Assembly: GCF_900114465.1 (NCBI RefSeq)
Contig: NZ_FOTD01000007.1
Coordinates: 55,760-119,759 of the forward strand
Reading direction: 5' to 3'
Source of the DNA: Trichococcus palustris
GTDB taxonomy: Bacteria; Bacillota; Bacilli; Lactobacillales; Aerococcaceae
Length of the DNA stretch: 64,000 nt
Positions 39,818 through 48,278 of the stretch are shown here, piece after piece. Every line of letters begins with the position of its first letter. Within the stretch, counting starts at the first letter, position 1. A program made the translations under genes and the position numbers. The notes under the pieces are model-generated. The model had not been told where the DNA came from and did no database searches. It was given only the letters and a program-made list of their open reading frames with translations.

Positions 39818-40009
39818 TTACTTTTTAATTTTATCACTATATTCTAATCTTGTCGCCACCAAAAAGGGCGCGAACGGAATCCCCCGTTTGAAAAAAGAGG
39901 CCGGAACAAAAGTCCCGTCCTCCATGCATGAGCAGCCGCATGCCAAAAGGTGGATTCTGTGAACTTCCGCAAGTCCCCCAGCAATCCGAGCCAAATCGCC
40001 CTTGCTCAT
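39818..40009 (-). CDS. Possible 63-residue protein after the glucosaminidase gene
   Basis: An ATG two bases after the glucosaminidase stop opens a 63-codon frame (start MSKGDLARIAGGLAEVHRIH, with CGCSC and a basic end). The ribosome site is weak (AGCTAAAG). The frame spans the stretch that should also carry the promoter of the PurK-like gene. It may be real by coupling, or spurious. No family recognised. Confidence 0.25.
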   Translation of the reverse strand: MSKGDLARIAGGLAEVHRIHLLACGCSCMEDGTFVPASFFKRGIPFAPFLVATRLEYSDKIKK

Positions 40010-40011
40010 CT

Positions 40012-40632
40012 TTAGCTGTCATAGTTATAGAGCGTATTTTGTTCGATTACGGCTATCAATTTATTTGCATAATCCGGGTCGGTTGCATAGCCGCAATCTT
40101 GCAGTGCCTGCGCCGCTTCTCGATAGGTCTTGGCTTGCAGAACCGGGGCATATTGGTCGGCATTCCATGTCGTCCCATTTGCGATCAATGAAGCGTGGTC
40201 CTGGACGGATGAAGCCCAACTGTCATAGACCTTGAAATCAGCTTGGACGGTCACCCATTCGCCGTTGTAAAACTCCTTGGTTGACAGCAGAACGGTATTC
40301 TCAAGGCTGTCCCCTTTCATCCCATATAGATTATTGTAGACGGAGGATAGCTCGCTGTTGCCCCATTCCGACTCCAGAATGGCTTGCGCGATGCTGATGC
40401 TGGCAAGCACCCCATACTGCTTTTGCATTTGTTGCGCTGCCGGTGCTATGCTTTCAATAAACGTCGCCGCCTCGGAGACGTCATTTTTTTGAACCCCCGG
40501 GATTATGGGTGAGAAATCGCCGATCAGTGAAAGACTGGCGATAAAACTTATCATCAGTACAAAGAGCATCTTTACTATTTTTGCAGTCAGGACAGTGGAT
40601 TTAGTGCGGTTTCGACTTTTTTTTCGCGCCAT
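40012..40632 (-). CDS. Membrane-anchored glucosaminidase (GH73)
   Basis: A 206-residue peptidoglycan hydrolase. A very basic N-terminus (ARKKSRNRTKS) and one helix (about 18-42) export or anchor it. The GH73 domain contains SISIAQAILESEWGNSEL with the catalytic Glu, the NLYGMKG block and YATDPDYANKLIAVI. It cleaves the glycan beta-1,4 bond of N-acetylglucosamine. No wall-binding repeats are present. It lies 44 nt downstream of a VanY-type carboxypeptidase gene, forming a likely wall-remodelling pair. Confidence 0.88.
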   Translation of the reverse strand: MARKKSRNRTKSTVLTAKIVKMLFVLMISFIASLSLIGDFSPIIPGVQKNDVSEAATFIESIAPAAQQMQKQYGVLASISIAQAILESEWGNSELSSVYNNLYGMKGDSLENTVLLSTKEFYNGEWVTVQADFKVYDSWASSVQDHASLIANGTTWNADQYAPVLQAKTYREAAQALQDCGYATDPDYANKLIAVIEQNTLYNYDS

Positions 40633-40675
40633 ATTTCCCTCCCACTTTTCTACAATCAGGTTACCTTACAGAACC

Positions 40676-41527
40676 TTATTGATCCGCAAGTATTTTTTCA
40701 TTATTTTGAAGAATAGCCACGTATTCTTCAAGGGTTAAATCATTTTCCGTCATATACAAAGCATTTTCCACGCCTACATAACGGAAATGCCAAGGCTCAA
40801 ATGCGATTTTTGTGATGGCCTCTTTTTCCTTCGGATAGCGCAGGACAAATCCGTATGCGGGCGCATTTTCTTTCAGCCACTCACCTTCGGGATAATTTTC
40901 CAAATCTTGGAAAAGTCCCGATCCGCCTGCTTCATTAGCCAATTGCGTGGAAGTGATGTCGATGGACAGGCCCGTCGTATGTTCGCTGGCATTCGGCAAA
41001 GCGATGAATTCTTCTGTTTTCGTTTTTGCTTCTTCCGGTGTGCAACCCTGCGCGATATTGTTATTGTAGGTCGTATCGTAGTTTGCCTGTTGGGCTTCGA
41101 TGGAACGGTAGCCGGAGACCAAGGTGAAGTCCATCCCGGCCGCATGACCGGCTTCAATCAAGCTAAGATAAGCTTCTTTGATGCGGCTGTCGATCAGATA
41201 ACCGCTGTCCGTCAGATAGAGTTCCATTCCAAGTTCTCCATCCAGCTGATGGTCCCGGTTGACCAATATCAGGTTCCAGTCTTCGGAAGTGGCTTTGGGC
41301 GTTGCGACCATCCCTGAGTCATCGGATGCCGTTTTCTGGTCCTCGCCCATTTCCGCATTGGCGGATTGGTCTATAGATGTCTTTCCGTCGATGCTGCTCG
41401 CATTTTCCGACTCCTTGTTTCCGCAGCCACCCATAAGGATAGCCGTCAGGACGAACAGAGAGATGCCGGCCGTCTTGAATGCGGTGGGCTTCCTTTTGTT
41501 TCCTGCATGTTTTGTTTTATTATTCAT
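40676..41527 (-). CDS. D-Ala-D-Ala carboxypeptidase lipoprotein (VanY/M15B)
   Basis: A 283-residue secreted lipoprotein. The basic N-terminus, helix and LMGGC lipobox are followed by a low-complexity Asp/Ser linker and an M15B zinc peptidase domain (about 95-270). The zinc site is visible in SEHTTGLSIDI (His and Asp) and EPWHFRYVG (second His); LVSGYRSIEAQ is the other signature. It trims the terminal D-alanine of peptidoglycan stems. Such genes are common outside vancomycin clusters and do not imply resistance. It is upstream of, and probably co-transcribed with, the glucosaminidase gene. Confidence 0.88.
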   Translation of the reverse strand: MNNKTKHAGNKRKPTAFKTAGISLFVLTAILMGGCGNKESENASSIDGKTSIDQSANAEMGEDQKTASDDSGMVATPKATSEDWNLILVNRDHQLDGELGMELYLTDSGYLIDSRIKEAYLSLIEAGHAAGMDFTLVSGYRSIEAQQANYDTTYNNNIAQGCTPEEAKTKTEEFIALPNASEHTTGLSIDITSTQLANEAGGSGLFQDLENYPEGEWLKENAPAYGFVLRYPKEKEAITKIAFEPWHFRYVGVENALYMTENDLTLEEYVAILQNNEKILADQ

Positions 41528-41626
41528 TGGATTCCTCTTTTAACACTTTTTTTGTAAACTAAACTTATTTTAGCATACCCGCCAGTCAAACCATACAAAA
41601 AATTAGGACTAGCTTTTACCTCAAAT

Positions 41627-41656
41627 GAAAAAGCCAAGATATTTTCATCTCGGCTT
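41627..41656 (-). terminator. Terminator of the HTH gene
   Basis: AGCCAAGAT and ATCTCGGCT pair with one mismatch, and the minus strand continues with TTTTTC. Confidence 0.7.
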
Positions 41657-41664
41657 CTCATGAT

Positions 41665-42201
41665 CTATTCGATTATTTCTTTTATCGTATCGGGTGAATT
41701 TTTATTTATCCATTCGAGCAGGTTAACTTTTTTAGATTCGATTTGATGGCGGATGACGCTCGGCAGTCGCAGATCAAGGATATCCTTGTAACTCCAAAAA
41801 TCGTAGTCCATCTCTAACCGCAGCGTCGTAATGGCTGGTTTCCGTGTTTCGGAATCATGCACGGTCTCCTCGGAAGAGTGCCATCTGATGGTGGCGATCC
41901 CCGATGCGATCCATTTTTTCGCAATCTGATACTTCAGGAAATGGTATTCCCTGACCGGATTTTCGGCAACTTCCGGCAATATTTCCGCATTGCGGCATAC
42001 TTTTTGCACAAGCATCCACTCATAATCGGTGAACAGTTTGGATAGGATATACATATTATCCGGTTTCAAACCATGTTCACCTTTTTTCCAACGGTCCCAG
42101 CTTTGCGGGGAAATCCCCAATTGATTGGCATAAAAGGCTTTCTCACTGACATATTGTTCTTTAATGGTATATAAAACGATTGTAATAAGTGCATTGTTCA
42201 T
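41665..42201 (-). CDS. Helix-turn-helix protein of unknown role
   Basis: A 178-residue protein with an N-terminal helix-turn-helix (about 18-55: SEKAFYANQLGISPQSWDRWKKG), close to XRE-type but without a typical fold end. The C-terminal part is mixed and ends in LLEWINKNSPDTIKEIIE; I do not recognise it. A good GGGAGGAA site precedes the ATG. A near-palindrome beside its -10 box (42232-42254) suggests autoregulation. Monocistronic. Confidence 0.65.
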   Translation of the reverse strand: MNNALITIVLYTIKEQYVSEKAFYANQLGISPQSWDRWKKGEHGLKPDNMYILSKLFTDYEWMLVQKVCRNAEILPEVAENPVREYHFLKYQIAKKWIASGIATIRWHSSEETVHDSETRKPAITTLRLEMDYDFWSYKDILDLRLPSVIRHQIESKKVNLLEWINKNSPDTIKEIIE

Positions 42202-42231
42202 TTATGATTCCTCCCAATCCTTCATAACTAT

Positions 42232-42254
42232 ATTATACACTTATTACGTGATAA
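42232..42254 (-). promoter_or_regulatory. Promoter and operator-like palindrome of the HTH gene
   Basis: On the minus strand TATAAT (42232-42237) lies directly beside the near-palindrome TTATYACGTRATAA (42241-42254), where a bound repressor would block RNA polymerase. The -35 box is poor. Confidence 0.5.
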
Positions 42255-42270
42255 CGCTATCTATTTGTCT

Positions 42271-42330
42271 GAAAAAATATCACGGGTAGGATATAAATCA
42301 TTTTCCCATGATTTATATCCTACCCGTGAT
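42271..42330 (-). terminator. Perfect 23-bp hairpin terminator of the liv/CBS operon
   Basis: Arms 42279-42301 and 42308-42330 (starting ATCACGGGTAGG) are exact complements around TTTCCC. The minus strand continues with ATTTTTTC. It lies past repeat copy C, downstream of the CBS gene. Confidence 0.85.
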
Positions 42331-42351
42331 GCAAAATGATTATAATTATGA

Positions 42352-42443
42352 AGCGCGTTCTAGGCGCGAATCATCGTATCCTATGTAGCCGAGTTCTGAA
42401 TTGCAGGGGATTTATCGTATCCTATGTAGTCGAGTTCTGAATC
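42352..42443 (-). repeat. Structured 3'-UTR repeat remnants, copy C
   Basis: Directly after the TAG stop of the CBS gene the transcript reads ATTCAGAACTCG, then ACATAGGATACGAT, and this border module is repeated once (about 41 nt apart). A partial outer arm GATGATTCGCG follows. The long inner hairpin cores of copies A, B and D are missing. These look like deletion remnants or minimal units of the same family. Confidence 0.7.
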
Positions 42444-43097
42444 CTATGCTCTTTCTGGTTTGTAGATGATGGATCCGATTTCGTAGCCGTGTTCTTCCAG
42501 TTTCGCCCGGATGCCTTCTGTGTCTTTGCTGTCTAGTTGGACAACGACCTGGACAAAGCCCAATTTACGGTAGGTAGCGATTTGCTGGATGTTGATGTTC
42601 TCTTCCGAAAAAATTTCCGTCAAATCTTCCAACACGCCTTTTTTGTCTTCGTGGATATTGACGACAACGCGAACGCCGGGTGTGTAGTAGCCCAAGACAT
42701 CGATGAATGCGGAGAAGATATCTTTTTCCGTGATGATTCCGACCAGACGATTTCCCGCTTCTACAACCGGCAAGACGCTGACACCATTTTCTCTCATCAT
42801 GACAGCTGCTTCTTCCAGCAACGCTTCTTTATTGATTGTGATGACGCGTTTTTCCATGATATCCCCAACTGTCGTCTTATTCAACAGGTAGTTTACCTCA
42901 TGCATATCCAGGCTCGTCATCGTTGATGGCGTATTGCGTTCGATGATGCCTTCCGTAATCAACCCGATGATGGTTTCCCCTTGAACAACCGGCAAACGGT
43001 GAATCTTGTGTTCCTTCATCAGATCCAATGCTTCGATAACTTTTGTTGAAGACTGAATTGTTACTAAATCCGTTGACATATAGCTGTTTACATCCAT
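42444..43097 (-). CDS. CBS-pair plus ACT domain protein (AcuB-like)
   Basis: A 217-residue cytoplasmic regulator-like protein. Two CBS domains (about 7-60 and 78-135, with HRLPVV and VSVLPVV motifs) bind adenine nucleotides, and a C-terminal ACT domain (about 140-215) usually binds amino acids. It resembles Bacillus AcuB in layout. It lies 4 nt after livF and is the last gene of the branched-chain amino acid transport operon, so sensing of branched-chain amino acids by the ACT domain is plausible but inferred. The TAG stop touches repeat copy C. Confidence 0.85.
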   Translation of the reverse strand: MDVNSYMSTDLVTIQSSTKVIEALDLMKEHKIHRLPVVQGETIIGLITEGIIERNTPSTMTSLDMHEVNYLLNKTTVGDIMEKRVITINKEALLEEAAVMMRENGVSVLPVVEAGNRLVGIITEKDIFSAFIDVLGYYTPGVRVVVNIHEDKKGVLEDLTEIFSEENINIQQIATYRKLGFVQVVVQLDSKDTEGIRAKLEEHGYEIGSIIYKPERA

Positions 43098-43101
43098 TTT
43101 T

Positions 43102-43806
43102 TTAGCCTCCTAAGTAAGCTTTTTGAACTTCGTCACTCGCTAATAATTCTTCCCCTGTACCCGTCAATACGATGTTTCCTGTTTCCAATACGTAGCCGCG
43201 ATTTGCGATCTGCAGGGCGACTTTCGCATTTTGTTCAATCAGCAGAATCGTCGTTCCTTGTTTCTGGATATCTTGGATGATTCTGAAGATTTCTTTGATG
43301 AAGATGGGAGCCAGCCCCATGGAAGGTTCATCCAACAACAACAATTTCGGCTTGGTCATCAAAGCACGGCCCATCGCCAGCATCTGTTGTTCCCCGCCGG
43401 ATAGTGTCGCGGCATCCTGATTTTTTCTTTCGCTCAGAATCGGGAAGCGTTCGAAAACATGCTCCAAATCCGCCGCGATGTTCTGTTTATCTTTACGGGT
43501 GAAGCTTCCCAAGTCCAAGTTTTCTTGAACCGTCAATTCCTTGAAGACATGACGTCCTTCGGGAACTTGCGCTATCCCTTGTTCCACAATTTTTCTGGTC
43601 GGCATATGATGAATCGGTTGTCCCAGATATTCAATCTCGCCGGCAGAAGGTCTGACCAATCCGGAAATGGTACGCAGGATGGTTGATTTCCCTGCTCCGT
43701 TAGCGCCGATCAAAGTCACGATTTCTCCTTCGTTGACCTCAAAACTGATATCTTTGATGGCCTGGATCATGCCATAGTGAACCGATAAGTTTTTTACTTT
43801 CAGCAT
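43102..43806 (-). CDS. livF: Branched-chain amino acid ABC transporter ATPase LivF
   Basis: A 234-residue ABC ATPase. Walker A GANGAGKST, signature LSGGEQQMLAMGRAL, Walker B LLLLDEPSMGLAP and the H-loop-region QNAKVAL are present; PSMGLAP is characteristic of LivF. ATG 43806 follows GGGGAG; a longer upstream frame overlaps livG and has no domain. It forms a heterodimer with LivG to drive import by LivHM. Confidence 0.95.
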   Translation of the reverse strand: MLKVKNLSVHYGMIQAIKDISFEVNEGEIVTLIGANGAGKSTILRTISGLVRPSAGEIEYLGQPIHHMPTRKIVEQGIAQVPEGRHVFKELTVQENLDLGSFTRKDKQNIAADLEHVFERFPILSERKNQDAATLSGGEQQMLAMGRALMTKPKLLLLDEPSMGLAPIFIKEIFRIIQDIQKQGTTILLIEQNAKVALQIANRGYVLETGNIVLTGTGEELLASDEVQKAYLGG

Positions 43807-43810
43807 CTTC

Positions 43811-44584
43811 TTAATCTCCCCCCAGATAAGCCTTGATAACGGCTGGATTTTTTTGGATTTCTTCTGGCGTTCCATGAGCGAGCAGACGTCCGTACTCCAA
43901 AACATAGATTCTTTCGCAGACATTCATTACCAAGGACATGTCATGTTCGATCAAAACAACCGTGATTTTGAAGTCCTTTTGGATTTTACGGATCAAGGCT
44001 GTCAATTCCGCTGTTTCTTGCGGATTCATACCGGCTGCGGGTTCATCCAAGAAAAGGATTTTTGGTTTCGTCGCAAGCGCACGTACGATTTCCAAACGGC
44101 GTTGTTCCCCATAGGGAAGGTTTTTTGCCAATACATCGTATTTATTTTCCAATTCGAAAATGGCCAGCAACTCCAATGCCTTTGTGCGCATCTCTTCTTC
44201 CGCGCGGTAATAAGTCGGTGTCCGGAACAGGCTATGGAAGGTGTTTGAGCCTTTTTTGCTGTGCATCGCAATCAATACGTTATCCATTACCGTCAATTCT
44301 TTGAATAGACGGATATTTTGGAAGGTACGCGCCAATCCTAAATCCGTTATCTTGTAAGGCGCCTTCCCGTTCAGCAAGATTTTTTCTCCATCCTTTTCCA
44401 GTTCGATGGTCCCTTCGGTAGGCACATAAACACCGGTCAACAGGTTGAAGAAAGTCGTTTTTCCGGCACCGTTCGGTCCAATCAGGCCGATAAGTTCATT
44501 CTCTTCGATGACGAAATCAACGTTGGATACTGCGGCCAATCCGCCGAAGTTTTTGGTTAGTTCCTTTACTTCTAATAAACTCAT
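43811..44584 (-). CDS. livG: Branched-chain amino acid ABC transporter ATPase LivG
   Basis: A 257-residue ABC ATPase. Walker A GPNGAGKTT, signature LPYGEQRRLEIVRAL (variant LPYGEQ typical of LivG), Walker B ILFLDEPAAGMNPQE and the switch HDMSLVM are visible. It precedes livF by 4 nt and follows livM by 2 nt. RBS GAAGGAGG lies within the livM end. Confidence 0.95.
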   Translation of the reverse strand: MSLLEVKELTKNFGGLAAVSNVDFVIEENELIGLIGPNGAGKTTFFNLLTGVYVPTEGTIELEKDGEKILLNGKAPYKITDLGLARTFQNIRLFKELTVMDNVLIAMHSKKGSNTFHSLFRTPTYYRAEEEMRTKALELLAIFELENKYDVLAKNLPYGEQRRLEIVRALATKPKILFLDEPAAGMNPQETAELTALIRKIQKDFKITVVLIEHDMSLVMNVCERIYVLEYGRLLAHGTPEEIQKNPAVIKAYLGGD

Positions 44585-44586
44585 TG

Positions 44587-45573
44587 TTATTGAACCTCCT
44601 TCTTAGCGGAAGCTTTCTTCGCTTTGCGATTCAAAAGTCCTGATATTGTAAATTCTTTGGTGCCCAACAGTCCGCCTGGACGGAATACCATGATGGCGAT
44701 GATGGCGACTGCGTAGAATATCATCCGCAATTCTCCGAATGATTGCAGGAAAGTGTTCAGGATACCCAAAACGACAGCTGCCACAACGGTACCCGTAACG
44801 CTGCCGATGCCGCCGAATACAACGATGATCAAAACATCGATCGATTTTTGGAAAGTGAAATCGCCGGGATTGATTACGCTGAAGTAGGTACCGTATAATG
44901 AACCGGCAATGCTTGCTGTAGCCGCACCGATCATGAAGGCAATCACTTTATACGTTGTTGTGTTCACACCCATGGATTCAGCGGCAATTTCATCTTCCCG
45001 GATGGCGATGGTTGCGCGTCCTGGACTGCTCTTGATGTAATTGACCGTGATGATGGTCGTGATGATCACTAAAGCAAACAGGACCATGATGAAGCTCAGA
45101 TTGGATGCGAACGGGAATGAAATGCCGCTGATCCCTCTGGCACCGTTCGTCAAATCCCCCATGTTCAAGATCAGAATACGAATAATTTCAGCAATCCCCA
45201 AGGTTGCGATAGCCAAGTAGTCGCCTTTCAAACGCAACGTCGGGATACCGACAACCAAAGCCACGATAACCGAAATGACCATACCCACAAACAAACCTAA
45301 CAGGAAACCAAGAAAACCTTCAACTTGGGCGCCGATAACAGCTCCGCTGTATGCCCCAATTGCCATAAAACCGGCATGCCCCAACGAGAACTGTCCGGAG
45401 AACCCGATGACCAGATTCAATCCGACCGCCAAGATGATGTTGATTAAAATCGTCACCAAAGTGATTTGATAGAACGGAGAAATGATGTTGGTCATAATCC
45501 CCATATATAAGATACCAGCCATTAGGGCGATAAGAATGAGCCAACCGAGATTATTTTTGTTAAATTGTTTCAT
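44587..45573 (-). CDS. livM: Branched-chain amino acid ABC transporter permease LivM
   Basis: A 328-residue permease with about ten helices. NLVIGFSGQFSLGHAGFMAIGAY and the coupling-helix block AIREDEIAAESMGVNTTTYK are diagnostic of LivM. ATG 45573 has AGGTGA 5 nt upstream and overlaps nothing. It forms the membrane channel with LivH. Confidence 0.95.
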   Translation of the reverse strand: MKQFNKNNLGWLILIALMAGILYMGIMTNIISPFYQITLVTILINIILAVGLNLVIGFSGQFSLGHAGFMAIGAYSGAVIGAQVEGFLGFLLGLFVGMVISVIVALVVGIPTLRLKGDYLAIATLGIAEIIRILILNMGDLTNGARGISGISFPFASNLSFIMVLFALVIITTIITVNYIKSSPGRATIAIREDEIAAESMGVNTTTYKVIAFMIGAATASIAGSLYGTYFSVINPGDFTFQKSIDVLIIVVFGGIGSVTGTVVAAVVLGILNTFLQSFGELRMIFYAVAIIAIMVFRPGGLLGTKEFTISGLLNRKAKKASAKKEVQ

Positions 45574-45582
45574 CGTTATCAC

Positions 45583-46461
45583 CTACACTTTCTCTTTAAT
45601 ATTTTTGCCGAAGATACCGGATGGCTTGACGATCAGGATGATGATCAGGATCAAGTAAACGACGGCATCTTTGAACATCGATCCACCATAAGCACTCACT
45701 AGCGTTTCAATGATCCCGATAGCGTACCCGCCGACCAAGGCTCCCGGTATAATGCCGATACCGCCGAATACGGCAGCAACGAACGCTTTCAGCCCCGGTG
45801 TGACACCCATCAATGGCGAAATGGAATTGTAATAGATACCGACCAATACGCCTGCTGCGCCTGCCAATGAGGACCCTAGAACAAAGGTAAAGGAAATGAC
45901 GTTATCAACATTGATACCCATCAATTGGGCTGCTTCCGGGTCTGTGCTGACCGCGCGCATCGCTTTCCCCATTTTTGTATATTTGACGATCAGTTGTAAC
46001 CCAACCATCAATACGACGGTTGTAAGGAAAATCACGATTTGTTGGGAGTTGATGGTCACTCCCCCGAATGTCCAGTTTTGGACTTTAAGTGCTGTGGGGA
46101 ATGCCTTCACTTCAGGCCCCATAATATAAATCATGACATTTTGCAATAAATAAGATACCCCGATAGCAGTGATCAAGGTCGCTACCCTCGTTGCCCCCCG
46201 CAATGGTTTATATGCAACTTTTTCAATCACTACCCCTAAAATGGCGCAGAATAACATGGAAATCAGAATAGCCGGAAATAAGCCCAAGCCTACTCTTTGA
46301 ATCAAGCCATATCCCACATAAGCGCCCACCATGTAAATCTCACCATGAGCAAAGTTAATCAATTTGATGACACCATATACCATCGTGTATCCTAATGCGA
46401 TCAACGCATAGATACTCCCCAGGGAAATACCGTTTATCAGTTGTTGAACTAAATTGTCCAT
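45583..46461 (-). CDS. livH: Branched-chain amino acid ABC transporter permease LivH
   Basis: A 292-residue permease with eight or more helices. LINGISLGSIYALIALGYTMVYGVIKLINFAHGE-type start residues and the coupling block AMRAVSTDPEAAQLMGIN are diagnostic. ATG 46461 has GAGAGGTG 4 nt upstream, better than the longer frame beginning at 46524. It follows livK after a 224-nt gap with a hairpin. Confidence 0.95.
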   Translation of the reverse strand: MDNLVQQLINGISLGSIYALIALGYTMVYGVIKLINFAHGEIYMVGAYVGYGLIQRVGLGLFPAILISMLFCAILGVVIEKVAYKPLRGATRVATLITAIGVSYLLQNVMIYIMGPEVKAFPTALKVQNWTFGGVTINSQQIVIFLTTVVLMVGLQLIVKYTKMGKAMRAVSTDPEAAQLMGINVDNVISFTFVLGSSLAGAAGVLVGIYYNSISPLMGVTPGLKAFVAAVFGGIGIIPGALVGGYAIGIIETLVSAYGGSMFKDAVVYLILIIILIVKPSGIFGKNIKEKV

Positions 46462-46593
46462 TTTACACCTCTCTTTTCTTCTAAACCAGAAATTTTCTTT
46501 TATTCTACTGTATCTGTTGTACACTCTATTTTAACTTTTTTTCAATAAAGAACAACCTTTAACTGCCGCGTCCCTATTCTTTTTTTCATAAAG

Positions 46594-46626
46594 AAAGGTG
46601 CTCAGCAAGTTCTGCCAGCACCTCTC
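46594..46626 (-). terminator. Intercistronic hairpin between livK and livH
   Basis: AGGTGCT and AGCACCT pair, followed on the minus strand by TTCTTTATG. It may act as a partial terminator that keeps the binding protein more abundant than the permeases, a common arrangement in ABC importers. Confidence 0.6.
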
Positions 46627-46685
46627 TGTTGCTTTAAAATCCTTACTTTATTCAAGCTTAAAAATTGAAACACTCCGCGCCCGGT

Positions 46686-47864
46686 TTATTTAGCCGGTTC
46701 CACTACGGTATTGCCAACTTCGACGCCATTTTGTAATTCGATAACGAAAGCTGATTTAACAGGGTTGTGATTTTTATCAAATGAGAATGTTCCCGTCACG
46801 CCTTCAAAGTCTTTTGTTTTTGCTAAAGCATCTGTGATCGCTTGTGGATCAGCACTTCCAGCTGTTTCGATTGATTTGAACACTAAGTTCGCAGCGTCGT
46901 ATGCCAATGCGGCAAATGAATCGGCAGGTTTACCGTACTTCGCTTGGAAGGCAGCTAAGAATTCTTTTACTTTTGGATCTTCACTGTTTGGAGTGAAGTG
47001 GCTTGCATAGTAGACGTTATTTACGTTTTCTGCCCCAGCCAAATCCACTAATACCGAGTTAGCGAATCCATCAGGTCCTAAGATTGGTTGCTTGATTCCC
47101 ATTTCGCGTGCTTGCTTGATGATCAAGCCGCCTTCTTCATAGTAACCAGGCAAGAAGATGACATCGTAATCCATTTTCGAGATGTTTGTAAGGATCGCTT
47201 TGAAGTCGGTATCGCCGGCAGTGAAGTTTTCTTCCGCTACGATTTCGCCGTTAAACGTTTCTTTAAATGCATCTGCCAATCCGATTGCATAGTCTGTAGA
47301 GTTATCCACTAAGATGACCGCTTTCTTTGCCCCTAAATCTTTTTGGGCAAATTCAGCAAGTGCAGTCCCTTGGAATGAATCCTGGAAGCAGACGCGGAAT
47401 ACATATTCCAATACGGAATTGCCACTCATTGTTACGCCGTCACCGGTTGCTGCCGGTAAAATTGCTGGCACTTTTGCTCTTGTTACGGCTGGAGATTGTG
47501 CATTGGCCGCACCAGTCGTCGCAGGTCCCAAGATTGCGACCACTTTGTCTTGAGTCGCTAAACGGGTTGCAACAGATGCTGATTCAGCTGGCTCAGACTT
47601 GTTATCATAAGAGGTGTAGTCCACTTGTTTGCCAGCCACACCACCAGCAGCGTTCACTTGTTCGACAGCCAATTTGATCCCTTGGTCCATCAACGTACCA
47701 TACGCACTGGCGCCACCTGACAATTCAAAGTTACCGCCTAATTTGATTGTGTCGCCGCTAGCTGCTCCTGTGGCAGTTGTATCGGAAGAGGCATTAGACC
47801 CACCGTTGCCGCATGCTCCAAGTATAAAAATAGATGCCAAACCTAGCAAAAATTTCTTTTTCAT
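46686..47864 (-). CDS. livK: Branched-chain amino acid-binding lipoprotein LivK
   Basis: A 392-residue extracellular solute-binding lipoprotein. The signal peptide ends in LGAC (lipobox ILGAC, Cys18), followed by a Gly/Ser/Thr linker and a type I periplasmic-binding fold (Peripla_BP_6). GNFELSGGASAYG and VNAAGGVAG are typical of Liv-type receptors for Leu, Ile and Val. It is first in livKHMGF. A CodY-like box overlaps its promoter. RBS AAGGGAGG. Confidence 0.95.
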   Translation of the reverse strand: MKKKFLLGLASIFILGACGNGGSNASSDTTATGAASGDTIKLGGNFELSGGASAYGTLMDQGIKLAVEQVNAAGGVAGKQVDYTSYDNKSEPAESASVATRLATQDKVVAILGPATTGAANAQSPAVTRAKVPAILPAATGDGVTMSGNSVLEYVFRVCFQDSFQGTALAEFAQKDLGAKKAVILVDNSTDYAIGLADAFKETFNGEIVAEENFTAGDTDFKAILTNISKMDYDVIFLPGYYEEGGLIIKQAREMGIKQPILGPDGFANSVLVDLAGAENVNNVYYASHFTPNSEDPKVKEFLAAFQAKYGKPADSFAALAYDAANLVFKSIETAGSADPQAITDALAKTKDFEGVTGTFSFDKNHNPVKSAFVIELQNGVEVGNTVVEPAK

Positions 47865-47955
47865 AAAATATTCCTCCCTTTTCTCACTATATTCTCATGA
47901 TTGCTTCCATTATGAAGGAGAACCGCAATTTCTCTCCTTAAAATTTAATGTCATT

Positions 47956-47984
47956 AGTATAGAATATTCTGACAATTTAAGCAA
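47956..47984 (-). promoter_or_regulatory. livK promoter with CodY-like box
   Basis: On the minus strand TTGCTT (47979-47984), 17-nt spacer and TATACT (47956-47961) form the promoter. The spacer holds AATTGTCAGAATATT (47963-47977), two mismatches from the CodY consensus AATTTTCWGAAAATT. CodY represses branched-chain amino acid uptake when these amino acids and GTP are plentiful. The remaining gap 47985-48207 shows no gene. Confidence 0.7.
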
Positions 47985-48207
47985 CCCCCTTTCGCATTTA
48001 TTTCGAAGCAAATATATGTTCAATCCTGTTCATCACGTAACGCGTTACGAACTATAAAAAAACTTCCCTCAGCATGCATCCTGCCTCAAATAGATTCTTT
48101 TCTGTTCTGATTCCTTATACTGGTGGCTTCTTCAAATAACGGGCAGGATGTACGCTTAAGCGTTAAACGTAAATCCCCTTCTTCATGAAAAAATGCTTGA
48201 AATGCCC

Positions 48208-48235
48208 TTGAATAATTCCGCAAAACGCTTATTAT
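48208..48235 (+). promoter_or_regulatory. Putative promoter of the ArAE-type exporter gene
   Basis: TTGAAT (48208-48213), 16-nt spacer and TATTAT (48230-48235). It lies 44 nt before the proposed ATG. Confidence 0.5.
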
Positions 48236-48278
48236 AGAGTTATTGTTTATTTTTTCGAAAGGAAGTGCAAACCCGTTC

